A DNA stretch of 21,120 bases from NCBI GenBank assembly GCA_023436425.1, contig JAEZJD010000030.1:1-21120 (forward strand). The letters are read 5' to 3'. The stretch comes from Bacteroidota bacterium. GTDB lineage: Bacteria > Bacteroidota > Bacteroidia > Chitinophagales > Chitinophagaceae. A program made the position numbers and the translations under genes. Within the stretch, counting starts at the first letter, position 1. Every line of letters begins with the position of its first letter. The notes below the pieces were generated by a model. The model worked only from the letters and a program-made list of their open reading frames with translations. It was not told the origin of the DNA and did not search any database. Below, one piece after another: positions 14,652 to 21,120 of the stretch.

Positions 14652-15866
14652 ATGAATTTACACGAGTACCAGGCAAAAGAGCTTTTGCAAAAATTTGGAG
14701 TTCGCGTTCAGGAAGGAATTGCAGTAAGCACGCCGCACGATGCGGAAGAAGCTTACCGTCAAATCAAAACGACTTATGGCAGTCCTTTCGCAGTGGTGAA
14801 AGCTCAAATACATGCAGGCGGTCGCGGTAAGGGAAAGATTAGGGAAACTGGTATCAACGGCGTAAAGGTGGTAAAGTCGCTCGATGAAGTTTGCGAAGTG
14901 GCGCAAAAGATGTTAGGCAATACTTTGGTTACGCTGCAAACTGGTGAGGCAGGAAAAGTGGTGAACAAAATATTGATCGCACAGGACATGTACTATGATG
15001 GTCCTCACGAGAGAAAAGAATTTTACTTATCCATTTTACTCGACAGAACAAAAGGACAGAACGTGATCATGTACAGTACGGAGGGGGGAATGAACATTGA
15101 AGAAGTGGCGCACAAAACGCCGGAAAAGATTTTCAAAGAATGGGTATTTCCCGGCGCTGGTTTGCAAGGCTACCAGGCGAGAAAAATTGCTTTCAATTTT
15201 GGTTTGAAAGGTGAGGCGTTCAAGAACATGGTGAAATTCGTCACGAGTCTTTACAATGCCTACTGCAGCCTCGATTGTTCCATGCTTGAAATTAATCCGC
15301 TCTTCAAAGCTTCAGACGATCAGATAATAGCAGTGGACTGCAAGATGAATCTGGATGAAAATGCATTGATGCGGCATCCGGATCTTGCGGCGATGAGAGA
15401 TATAAGTGAAGAAGATCCAACAGAAGTGGAAGCAGGAAAATACAACCTGAACTTTGTGAAACTCGATGGCAACGTCGGCTGCATGGTGAATGGTGCAGGG
15501 CTGGCGATGGCAACAATGGATATGATTAAGTTGAGCGGCGGCGAACCCGCAAACTTTCTCGATGTAGGTGGTACTGCCAATGCACAGACAGTGGAAGCAG
15601 GTTTCAGAATCATTCTCAAGGATCCAAAAGTAAAAGCCATTCTGATCAACATTTTTGGCGGCATCGTCCGTTGCGACCGTGTGGCACAAGGGGTCATTGA
15701 TGCATACAACAACATGGGCAATATTAATATTCCCATCATTGTGCGACTTCAGGGCACCAATGCGGAAGAAGCCAAGAAGTTGATTGATGAAAGCGGATTG
15801 CGGGTGCAGTCAGCCATTTTGCTCAGCGAAGCAGCAGAACTGGTGAACAAGGCTGTTGCTGCATAG
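14652..15866 (+). CDS. sucC: Succinyl-CoA synthetase (ADP-forming), beta subunit
   Basis: 404 aa. The N-terminal ATP-grasp domain begins MNLHEYQAKELLQKFGV, with the nucleotide-binding KAQIHAGGRGKGKG-like segment near 50-60 and LEINPLF near 215. The C-terminal ligase domain (about 260-400) has FLDVGGTAN and NIFGGIVRCDRVAQGV, the CoA-ligase power-helix region. With SucD it interconverts succinyl-CoA and succinate in the TCA cycle while making ATP or GTP. The length is slightly above the usual 385-390 aa, with small insertions such as the PTEVEAGKYNLNFV region. sucD is not adjacent, which is common in Bacteroidetes: the next gene is on the other strand and a terminator follows sucC directly. Confidence 0.96.
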   Translation: MNLHEYQAKELLQKFGVRVQEGIAVSTPHDAEEAYRQIKTTYGSPFAVVKAQIHAGGRGKGKIRETGINGVKVVKSLDEVCEVAQKMLGNTLVTLQTGEAGKVVNKILIAQDMYYDGPHERKEFYLSILLDRTKGQNVIMYSTEGGMNIEEVAHKTPEKIFKEWVFPGAGLQGYQARKIAFNFGLKGEAFKNMVKFVTSLYNAYCSLDCSMLEINPLFKASDDQIIAVDCKMNLDENALMRHPDLAAMRDISEEDPTEVEAGKYNLNFVKLDGNVGCMVNGAGLAMATMDMIKLSGGEPANFLDVGGTANAQTVEAGFRIILKDPKVKAILINIFGGIVRCDRVAQGVIDAYNNMGNINIPIIVRLQGTNAEEAKKLIDESGLRVQSAILLSEAAELVNKAVAA

Positions 15867-15888
15867 TAAAAAGTGGGAGATATAATTT

Positions 15889-15921
15889 GAAGGGTTGCCG
15901 ATGTGCAACCTTTCTGTTTTT
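15889..15921 (+). terminator. Rho-independent terminator of sucC
   Basis: GAAGGGTTGC (15889-15898), loop CGATGT, GCAACCTTTC (15905-15914): a 10-bp stem with one G-U, followed by TG and five T. It begins 22 nt after the sucC stop. It ends 12 nt before the stop of the convergent gene and may also serve that gene weakly. Confidence 0.8.
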
Positions 15922-15933
15922 CACACCCTTCGC

Positions 15934-16383
15934 TTAATCACAATTTTCCCGGCGCCGTGTGTCGATGATGTATTGAATCTTCCACTCACCATTCAACTTC
16001 ACCAGTTGAAAGCTGTTCACCCCGCAGTGACTGAATTTGTCACCTAAAAAAAACTTATAGGGCGTCCATACAGCTGCCAGGTTCGCATCTATTTTGACGC
16101 TTTTGAATTCAATCCTTTCATCATAGACATCTGCGTGCGGCTGCGTCACACCCACAAGAAAAGAGTCAATTGGCTCGGTTCTCACTTCGGTTTTCCCGTC
16201 GCGCCTGTTAACAATTGTTTGCAGAATAGCTGTCGGTGCAAAGGCAGAACGGATGACAGAACTGTCACTTTTGCGTATGCCATCGAACATCTTGTTTATC
16301 GTTGCTTTAACAGCATCTTCATCGTTCTGCGCAAACGCTGCCACGTTAAGAATTAATAATGTTAATACTGCTGAAAACCGCAT
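15934..16383 (-). CDS. Secreted NTF2/SnoaL-like protein
   Basis: 149 aa from the ATG at 16383, which starts directly on a signal peptide (MRFSAVLTLLILNVAAFAQ). An ATG at 16416 would add 11 residues before it (160 aa) and is possible. The mature part shows the NTF2-like cone fold pattern: helical AVKATINKMFDGIRKSDSSVIRSAFAP, then strands with the ADVYDERIEFKSVKIDANLAAVWTPYKFFLGDKFSHCGVNSFQLVKLNGEWKIQYIIDTRR core typical of DUF4440/SnoaL-like proteins. The C-terminal Cys (RRENCD) is unpaired except for one in FSHCG. The family includes enzymes and plain ligand-binding proteins, so no reaction can be assigned. It is convergent with sucC and divergent from the lipoprotein gene. Confidence 0.82.
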   Translation of the reverse strand: MRFSAVLTLLILNVAAFAQNDEDAVKATINKMFDGIRKSDSSVIRSAFAPTAILQTIVNRRDGKTEVRTEPIDSFLVGVTQPHADVYDERIEFKSVKIDANLAAVWTPYKFFLGDKFSHCGVNSFQLVKLNGEWKIQYIIDTRRRENCD

Positions 16384-16443
16384 CAGATCAGGCTTTTTGG
16401 GATAATTCGGCCGCATGTTTGTCGTTAAAGATAAAAAACAGCC

Positions 16444-16833
16444 ATGAAATTCAATCTTCTATCCTTAATGCTTGCAGTGGTTGTAGTCTTCACTGCCGTG
16501 AGTTGTACCCCAAGTCAATATGCCACCGATGATCGCTACGACAGAGATCGCCAGATTGGCAATCGCGTATATATTGATGACCCCTATCGTGGCACCGTGG
16601 TGCTCGAAAGAGACCCTTACACTGGTCGCTACTACGATGTAACAAATAGCTATGGATATGGATATGGTAGCAGGTACTCACCGTATGGTTATTCACCATA
16701 TGATTACGATCGCCGCTATTCACGCAGCTATGACAGAACTTATCAGCAACAAAGACCTCAGGAGACTCAGCAACAAAGAGAAGACAGATCTAACCGAAGG
16801 GAAGATGCGAGAAGAAAAGTGCTGGGTAACTAA
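16444..16833 (+). CDS. Tyr/Arg-rich lipoprotein of unknown function
   Basis: 129 aa. The lipoprotein signal peptide (Lys2, hydrophobic 4-19, lipobox AVSC) places the lipidated Cys at residue 21. The mature chain is low in complexity and probably disordered: DDRYDRDRQIG, then YGYGYGSRYSPYGYSPYDYDRRYSRSYDRTY, then a Gln/Arg/Glu-rich charged tail. The Tyr-Gly codons form short near-repeats (tatgga). There is no catalytic motif. Such proteins are common in Bacteroidetes and usually annotated as hypothetical. A strong terminator follows 35 nt after the stop, so the gene is likely transcribed alone. Confidence 0.8.
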   Translation: MKFNLLSLMLAVVVVFTAVSCTPSQYATDDRYDRDRQIGNRVYIDDPYRGTVVLERDPYTGRYYDVTNSYGYGYGSRYSPYGYSPYDYDRRYSRSYDRTYQQQRPQETQQQREDRSNRREDARRKVLGN

Positions 16834-16868
16834 AGATTAAGTAATTAATCTATGAAAAACCACTATTG

Positions 16869-16896
16869 AACGTGAGGCTTCGGTCTCACGTTTTTT
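16869..16896 (+). terminator. Rho-independent terminator after the lipoprotein gene
   Basis: AACGTGAG (16869-16876), loop GCTTCGGT, CTCACGTT (16885-16892), then a T-run to 16896: an 8-bp perfect stem capped by a GCTTCGGT loop that can close further. Confidence 0.88.
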
Positions 16897-17046
16897 ATTG
16901 ATAGAAAAACTGAGATTTAAGCGACTTTAGACCTTCTATTTTTGCTTTGAACTGTCGGCGCACGAAACAGTAACTTACTTCGGTTTGCAACATGCAACAG
17001 AACTTAGAAAATCGTCGTTTTTAAAAACGTGTTAATTGCTTTGTGG

Positions 17047-17487
17047 TTATTGATTTGGTTGATTTGAAACGTTAAACATCCATCGAACGCCAAACTTGTC
17101 TTTACACGTTCCCCAATAGCCCCAAAATTCATCATGCGGAGTAACAGCGTCCGAAGAATCTATTGAGAGTTCTTTATACAGACGGTCTGCTTCTTCTTTC
17201 GTGTCTGGGTTCAAACTGATAGTAACATTGTTACCCTCTACTAATTTGTGCCCCATACTTTCAAGTACATCAGTCGCCATTATTTCTGTACCATCAAGTA
17301 TAGGTAGGGCAACGTGCATCACTTTATTCTTTTCTTCGTCTGAAAGTTCGGGCATTCCGGGTTGCGCAGGAATGTCCTTCATTTTCATTATCGGCGTTGT
17401 AAACTCTGTTCCAAAAACCTTCTTGTAGTAATTGAAAGCCTCTTCGGCGTTTCCGTTAAAATTCAGATAGATTGCCACGTGTGCCAT
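17047..17487 (-). CDS. VOC-superfamily protein, PhnB/glyoxalase-like
   Basis: 146 aa, two beta-alpha-beta-beta-beta modules. It begins MAHVAIYLNFNGNAEEAFNYYKKVFGTEF and ends HDEFWGYWGTCKDKFGVRWMFNV, the typical PhnB-like (often annotated 3-demethylubiquinone-9 3-methyltransferase-like) profile. Despite that name the group has no proven methyltransferase activity; members are metal-binding or ligand-binding proteins of unknown substrate. The start at the ATG 17487 fits the family. The palindrome CGTTTTTAAAAACG (17016-17029) downstream of the stop may help end transcription. The gene lies 117 nt after the arginine decarboxylase gene on the same strand, but functional linkage is not evident. Confidence 0.88.
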   Translation of the reverse strand: MAHVAIYLNFNGNAEEAFNYYKKVFGTEFTTPIMKMKDIPAQPGMPELSDEEKNKVMHVALPILDGTEIMATDVLESMGHKLVEGNNVTISLNPDTKEEADRLYKELSIDSSDAVTPHDEFWGYWGTCKDKFGVRWMFNVSNQPNQ

Positions 17488-17604
17488 TGAATTCTTTTTT
17501 AGTTTTTGATTGCTTTAATCGTCCCGCTGTTCCGCAGAGCCCATAACCGTGGCGCCATTGCGTTAGTGGTGATTTTTCCAGGTCCGTCGCTCCCGCTAGC
17601 CATC

Positions 17605-19005
17605 TTACTTAATGTATCCCAAAATCTTCAGCATGCTTTGCGCCGACTGCTGTTTTGCATACACCCAGTCAATCAGCTTTCCGTTCTTGTCGTACTCAAT
17701 GATCACATGCTTTGGGGACGGAATGAGGCAGTGCTTAATGCCTCCATATCCGCTGATCTGATCCTGGTACGCGCCGGTATGAAAAAAGCCCACGTACAAC
17801 GGTTCATCACCATTAGTTTTAGGCAAAAAGACTTCATTAATGTGTTCTTCCGAATCGTAGTAGTCGTGACTGTCGCACGTGATGCCGCCAAGCACTACCC
17901 GCTGATATTCCTGGTCCCATTTGTTTATGGGCAGCATCAAAAACTTTTCTCCGATGCCCCAGGTATCAGGAAGCGTGGTGATGAATGACGAATCAATCAT
18001 ATACCACGTTTCGCGGTCGTTCTGCGCTTTCTGTCCGATCACGCTGTAGATGTGCGCCATGCTTTCCCCAACTGTGTAGCTGCCAAACTCGGTAAATATG
18101 TTCGGCATTTGCACCTTGTTTCTTTTGCAGGCAGCTTTAATGTTGCTCACAATCTCATTGATCATGAACTGGTAGTCGTACTCAAAACCAAGCGAATGCT
18201 TAATCGGAAATCCACCACCAATGTTCAGCGAATCCAGCTCAGGACAAATTTTTTTCAGCTGGCAGTAAAGATTGATGATTTTATTTAACTCCGACCAGTA
18301 ATAGATATCATCTTTAATGCCTTTGTTCAAAAAGATATGCAGCATCTTCAGCTGAAACTTGTTTTCGTAACCTTCTATATGGTCAACATAAAACTCGAGG
18401 ATGTCTTTTGCCCTTATGCCTAACCGTGAGGTGTAAAAAGGAAACGTAGGCTCTTCTTCCGCAGCAACACGAATGCCCAGTTTGAAAGGCTTCTTCACCG
18501 AGCGGCGATAAGCCTGCAGTTCCTCTTTGTTATCCAAAATCGGGATCACATTTTCAAAACCGCTGTTGATCATTTGCGCAATGCGGCGGGTATAATTCTG
18601 TTGCTTGAAGCCATTGCAAATGATGTATGTGTCTTTTGTGATCAATTTTTTCTCAAATAGCTTCTTCACAATTTCAAGATCATATGCATACGACGTTTCA
18701 ATGTGTATGCCGTGCTCCAGCGCTTCTTCCACTACAAAAGAAAAGTGAGAACTTTTGGTGCAGTAACAATAAAAATATTCGCCTTCGTATTTGTGCTTTT
18801 TCATGGCCTTGGCGAACATTTCCTTCGCCTTGTTTATCTGCATACCGATTTTCGGTAAATACGAAATTTTGAGTGGGGTGCCGTACTTTTTAATCAGCGC
18901 CATCATATCAAGACCATTGAAATGAAGGCAGCAATTTTTTACTTCTAAACCGGGCTGGGGGAAATTAAATGTCTGCTGAACAAGATCCATGTAGGAGTTG
19001 TTCAT
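17605..19005 (-). CDS. speA: Arginine decarboxylase, fold-III PLP type
   Basis: 466 aa from the ATG at 19005. A TTG at 19029 would add 8 residues and is less likely. The fold-III (alanine-racemase-like) barrel carries the probable PLP Lys K84 in YCYCTKSSHFSFV. The glycine-rich NIGGGFP binds the cofactor phosphate, and HTGAYQ lies in the C-terminal part. The family of about 460-470 aa in Bacteroidetes is annotated as arginine decarboxylase, making agmatine for polyamine synthesis; it is shorter than E. coli SpeA (about 650). Related decarboxylases (DAP, ornithine, carboxynorspermidine) cannot be fully excluded by eye, so the symbol is tentative. A box TACTTTTG at 19054-19047 (TAnnTTTG) may be its promoter. 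No agmatine-processing or spermidine gene is nearby. Confidence 0.8.
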   Translation of the reverse strand: MNNSYMDLVQQTFNFPQPGLEVKNCCLHFNGLDMMALIKKYGTPLKISYLPKIGMQINKAKEMFAKAMKKHKYEGEYFYCYCTKSSHFSFVVEEALEHGIHIETSYAYDLEIVKKLFEKKLITKDTYIICNGFKQQNYTRRIAQMINSGFENVIPILDNKEELQAYRRSVKKPFKLGIRVAAEEEPTFPFYTSRLGIRAKDILEFYVDHIEGYENKFQLKMLHIFLNKGIKDDIYYWSELNKIINLYCQLKKICPELDSLNIGGGFPIKHSLGFEYDYQFMINEIVSNIKAACKRNKVQMPNIFTEFGSYTVGESMAHIYSVIGQKAQNDRETWYMIDSSFITTLPDTWGIGEKFLMLPINKWDQEYQRVVLGGITCDSHDYYDSEEHINEVFLPKTNGDEPLYVGFFHTGAYQDQISGYGGIKHCLIPSPKHVIIEYDKNGKLIDWVYAKQQSAQSMLKILGYIK

Positions 19006-19046
19006 CGTCGTCAAAGAGATATCGGCCAATGTTTGTTCATTTTGCG

Positions 19047-19054
19047 CAAAAGTA
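19047..19054 (-). promoter_or_regulatory. Possible -7 promoter box of the arginine decarboxylase gene
   Basis: TACTTTTG matches TAnnTTTG about 40 nt upstream of the ATG at 19005. The -33 box is not recognisable at the right spacing. Confidence 0.4.
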
Positions 19055-19177
19055 AAGTTGATAATTGAAAATGCTGGCTATAATTGCTGAATACGTGAAT
19101 GAGAAAACCCAGTCCGTCGCTCAACTATCATACAAACATAGGAGACAGAAATATCGGCCGGGATATACATTTGCCCA

Positions 19178-19193
19178 ATGTTCAACTGAACAT
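19178..19193. repeat. Perfect inverted repeat ATGTTCA-AC-TGAACAT
   Basis: Arms of 7 bp separated by 2 bp: a compact dyad of the size bound by dimeric regulators. It lies 173 nt upstream of the arginine decarboxylase start and 486 nt upstream of the SprB-repeat gene. No U-tract follows it, so it is not a terminator. A regulatory role is only a guess. Confidence 0.4.
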
Positions 19194-19246
19194 ATTGCTT
19201 TCGGCCACCGACGGATCAGCTATAAAAAATTAATTTGATATTATTG

Positions 19247-19270
19247 GAAAACACTTATTTTAGTGTTCTC
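19247..19270. repeat. Imperfect inverted repeat / stem-loop
   Basis: GAAAACACT (19247-19255), loop TATTTT, AGTGTTCTC (19262-19270): 8 of 9 pairs. There is no U-tract on either strand, so its role is unknown. Confidence 0.35.
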
Positions 19271-19398
19271 GAACGAAAATTAACCGTCCAAGCTATCTGC
19301 TGAAAACCAACGATACGTTTCTCTCCAATCCTTATTAACCACTATTTCTCCCGCAAACGCGGAGAAGGTCTATCCCTACGGCAACGATTGCTGATCCT

Positions 19399-19640
19399 CC
19401 CCCATTGAAGCGTAAATCGCATCCCTAAAAGGCTGGCAACCTGATAAGCACCAACCGCAAAAAGCGGAACAACATCCTTTACGCCAACAATGGGAACAAT
19501 AATATTTCCTCAAAACACTTTCACACCGGTGCGTGCTGCTTGCCAATGCACCTGGTTTTTCCTCATTGCCGACACACCACCTCCATAAATTTCTTCTGCA
19601 ATTCAATTCCTCCAATAACCAGCCACTGTCCTTGAACGAA
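19399..19640 (-). pseudogene. Possible decayed gene fragment
   Basis: On the minus strand, GNIIVPIVGVKDVVPLFAVG and the following AYQVASLLGMRFTLQWG (19509-19399) read like ordinary protein. An in-frame TGA at 19512-19510 separates them from a protein-like stretch, GGVSAMRKNQVHWQAARTGV (from 19581). Before it, another frame gives QGQWLVIGGIELQKKF. A stop and a frameshift would be needed to join them. I do not recognise the family, and chance cannot be excluded. Confidence 0.25.
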
Positions 19641-19678
19641 CCCTCTCTAAACAAAAATTCTAATCTTAAACGAACATT

Positions 19679-21120
19679 ATGATTACAACTAAACCAAATG
19701 AAGGCTGTTGTAGAAACTACAAAAACAGCCGAACACGGAACGCTACTCCGTGGATTTTCACATTGGTGCTGATGCTGATGGGAATGACCGGCTTTGGTCA
19801 GATTACAATTGATGGGAAGCCGGGCGACTGGTGCAGTGTTCTATTTGGCACAGCCAGCAACACCGTTCCGATTAAAAAGTATTTCAGAGACGACCTCGGC
19901 GGAGACCGTATTTGGAATGGCGGTTCTGTCAGCGATCCGATCAGCAAATGGGCGTGGCAAACAAAGGATCCTAACGATAAAAATAACATCAAGAATGCCG
20001 GTGTTGCCTACATACCAAATTCAAATGGCGGTACTTTATATTTCTTTGCTGATCGATATGCTAATAACGGGGACGCTTCAATAGGTTTTTGGTTTCTGAA
20101 AGGTTATGTGGAACCCTTGCCCGGAGGCACTTTTACTGGGACGCACACCGAAGGCGACATTTTACTGGTCAGCCATTTTTTAAATGGCGGATCAAATCCG
20201 GATTACAACCTTTATATCTGGACCAATGGTGCACTCCAACCATTGGCAATAAGTGGATGCGGAACCGCGACAGTTGAAGTCAATTCCTCCGCTCAAACGG
20301 TTACGCAAACTACATGTTGGAATTACGCTCCAAAGTCTGGCACAAGCCAGGTTTACCCAGCGAATACTTTTTTCGAGGGAAGTCTGGATTTATGTTTGAT
20401 TGACCTTACTGGATTTGACGCATGCTTTTCTACATTTTTAGTAGAAACATCAAACTCGCAGTCAACCACCTCTGCGATGGAAGATCTACTGATTGGAAGG
20501 TTAGGTACTATCCCTGACGATCCTCACTTGACTGGGAGTTCCAGATGTTCTAACGCTAACGATGCGGGACAGTTGACGTTTACCGCCCAGCCCGGCGTAA
20601 GCTACTTAATAACAGGAGACAATGGATATACCGCGACAATACCTGCTGGAGCCGGCGGTTCGGTAACGCTGACAGTTACCGCCGGAACCTACTCTATAAC
20701 AGGTACGTCCGCTGCAGGGTGTGATGCGACCTATGGCCCTGCGGCAGTTTCAATTACTCCAGCCATGACGATGGGTACTTGCTCTGTTCAAAACCCTGCA
20801 TGCAACGGCGGGACGGGAACTGTCACCGCGGGAGCACTGAGTGGAAGTAGCGGTACCGTGACGTATACATGGAGAAATTCTTCTGGTACACCAGTTGGGA
20901 ACTCCGCTACGGTTGGAGATTTGCCGGCAGGTACATACACGTTAACTGTAACGGACGCTTGTACGACTCTTACCTGCTCAGTAACAATTTCTGCACCTGC
21001 TGCTATGACTCTCGGTACATGCAGTAAAACTGACGCTCCTTGTAACGGCGGTACTGGTACAGTAACCGCAGGTACAGTTGCAAATAATCAGGGTACTGTA
21101 AGCTATGTCTGGAGAAATTC
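19679..21120 (+). CDS. Secreted SprB-repeat surface protein, 3' end outside window
   Basis: Open frame of 480 codons from the ATG at 19679, with no stop before the window ends. The N-terminus has a long basic n-region (about 1-23) and a hydrophobic core (WIFTLVLMLMGMTGFG), with likely cleavage before Q41. Mature residues from 41 begin ITIDGKPGDW, resembling the start of carbohydrate-binding/DOMON-like beta-sandwich domains. The segment FFEGSLDLCLIDLTGFDACFSTFLVET is shared by large Bacteroidetes surface proteins (from memory). From about 360 there are repeats of 80 residues with CNGGTGTVTAG, YTWRNS and LPAGTYTLTVTD, the SprB-repeat pattern. Such proteins are usually very large and end in a gliding/type IX secretion C-terminal domain, which is not visible here. 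A cell-surface adhesin role is inferred. Confidence 0.88.
   Translation, partial: MITTKPNEGCCRNYKNSRTRNATPWIFTLVLMLMGMTGFGQITIDGKPGDWCSVLFGTASNTVPIKKYFRDDLGGDRIWNGGSVSDPISKWAWQTKDPNDKNNIKNAGVAYIPNSNGGTLYFFADRYANNGDASIGFWFLKGYVEPLPGGTFTGTHTEGDILLVSHFLNGGSNPDYNLYIWTNGALQPLAISGCGTATVEVNSSAQTVTQTTCWNYAPKSGTSQVYPANTFFEGSLDLCLIDLTGFDACFSTFLVETSNSQSTTSAMEDLLIGRLGTIPDDPHLTGSSRCSNANDAGQLTFTAQPGVSYLITGDNGYTATIPAGAGGSVTLTVTAGTYSITGTSAAGCDATYGPAAVSITPAMTMGTCSVQNPACNGGTGTVTAGALSGSSGTVTYTWRNSSGTPVGNSATVGDLPAGTYTLTVTDACTTLTCSVTISAPAAMTLGTCSKTDAPCNGGTGTVTAGTVANNQGTVSYVWRN
20768..21120 (+). repeat. SprB-type tandem repeats, 240-nt period
   Basis: Two copies begin at TMGTCSVQNPACNGGTGTV (Cys codon at 20780) and TLGTCSKTDAPCNGGTGTV (Cys codon at 21020), exactly 240 nt (80 codons) apart. 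The ending TGGAGAAATTC recurs at 20870-20880 and 21110-21120 with the same spacing. The second copy is cut by the window edge. Confidence 0.88.

Larger units (their letters stand above)
19055..19678. other. Long intergenic region between divergent genes
   Basis: About 620 nt without a convincing intact gene. It holds a perfect 7+7 inverted repeat at 19178-19193, an imperfect 9-bp stem at 19247-19270, and a possible decayed minus-strand reading frame at about 19399-19640. The minus-strand open frame 19376-19654 translates to a Cys/Trp-rich peptide and does not look real. Confidence 0.5.

Noticed and set aside
16937..16944. TATTTTTG promoter-like box on the plus strand
   Set aside because: No gene lies downstream on the plus strand; in AT-rich sequence such a box occurs by chance.
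17016..17029. Palindrome CGTTTTTAAAAACG after the VOC gene
   Set aside because: It has no loop and almost no GC pairs, so it is a poor terminator hairpin; mentioned only as a possible aid to termination.
17550..17578. G-U rich hairpin followed by a T-run on the plus strand between the VOC and decarboxylase genes
   Set aside because: The T-run is on the plus strand, but both flanking genes are on the minus strand; there is nothing for it to terminate.
19376..19654. 92-codon minus-strand open frame in the intergenic region
   Set aside because: The translation is rich in Cys, Trp and Arg with no domain pattern. Another frame of the same DNA looks more protein-like, so this is probably a shadow frame.

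Overview
The window looks like a chromosomal segment of a Bacteroidota (Bacteroidetes) bacterium, probably in or near the Chitinophagaceae. The evidence is: Bacteroidetes-type promoter boxes (TAnnTTTG, in one case with TTTG exactly 19 nt upstream); a bifunctional HisB inside a hisGDCB cluster; a CbpA/CbpM chaperone pair; a fold-III arginine decarboxylase of the Bacteroidetes type; many secreted proteins whose signal peptide ends in ...(S/F/A)xQ; and a large protein with SprB-type repeats, which are typical of gliding and type IX secretion lineages. It is mostly housekeeping and secreted-protein genes. No tRNA, rRNA, IS element, prophage or CRISPR array is visible.

Layout. 1-2146 (-): secreted M14 zinc carboxypeptidase, 3' end outside the window. 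2224-2799 (+): AlkB-like dioxygenase. 2822-4483 (-): GlnRS. 4592-5795 (+): cbpA-cbpM overlapping pair. 5851-7113 (+): secreted amidohydrolase, convergent with and overlapping the end of the histidine operon. 7108-11577 (-): hisG-hisD-hisC-hisB, preceded at 11616-11763 by a promoter, a 16-codon histidine-rich leader peptide and an attenuator. 11783-12769 (-): M43 metalloprotease lipoprotein. 12908-13324 (+): secreted protein of unknown function. 13346-14383 (-): transaldolase and a four-helix-bundle protein, downstream of the SRP RNA gene (14412-14513, -). 14652-15866 (+): sucC, divergent from the SRP RNA and ending in a good terminator. 15934-16383 (-): secreted NTF2/SnoaL-like protein. 16444-16833 (+): Tyr/Arg-rich lipoprotein with a strong terminator. 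17047-17487 (-): PhnB-like VOC protein. 17605-19005 (-): arginine decarboxylase. 19006-19678: intergenic DNA holding palindromes and a possible decayed reading frame. 19679 to the end (+): secreted SprB-repeat protein running off the window.

The best find is the control region of the histidine operon. It encodes the peptide MNYSLHTHHHSHLAFW. The leader's stop-codon region (GGTGAGC) repeats the 3' arm of a 9-bp terminator hairpin, so it can pair with the terminator's 5' arm. That is the layout of ribosome-mediated attenuation. The promoter box lies so close to the leader ATG that the leader mRNA may be nearly leaderless. The operon encodes HisG, D, C and B only; hisH, A, F and I(E) are not in the window. 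The HisB phosphatase half lacks the zinc-binding Cys/His residues known from the E. coli enzyme.
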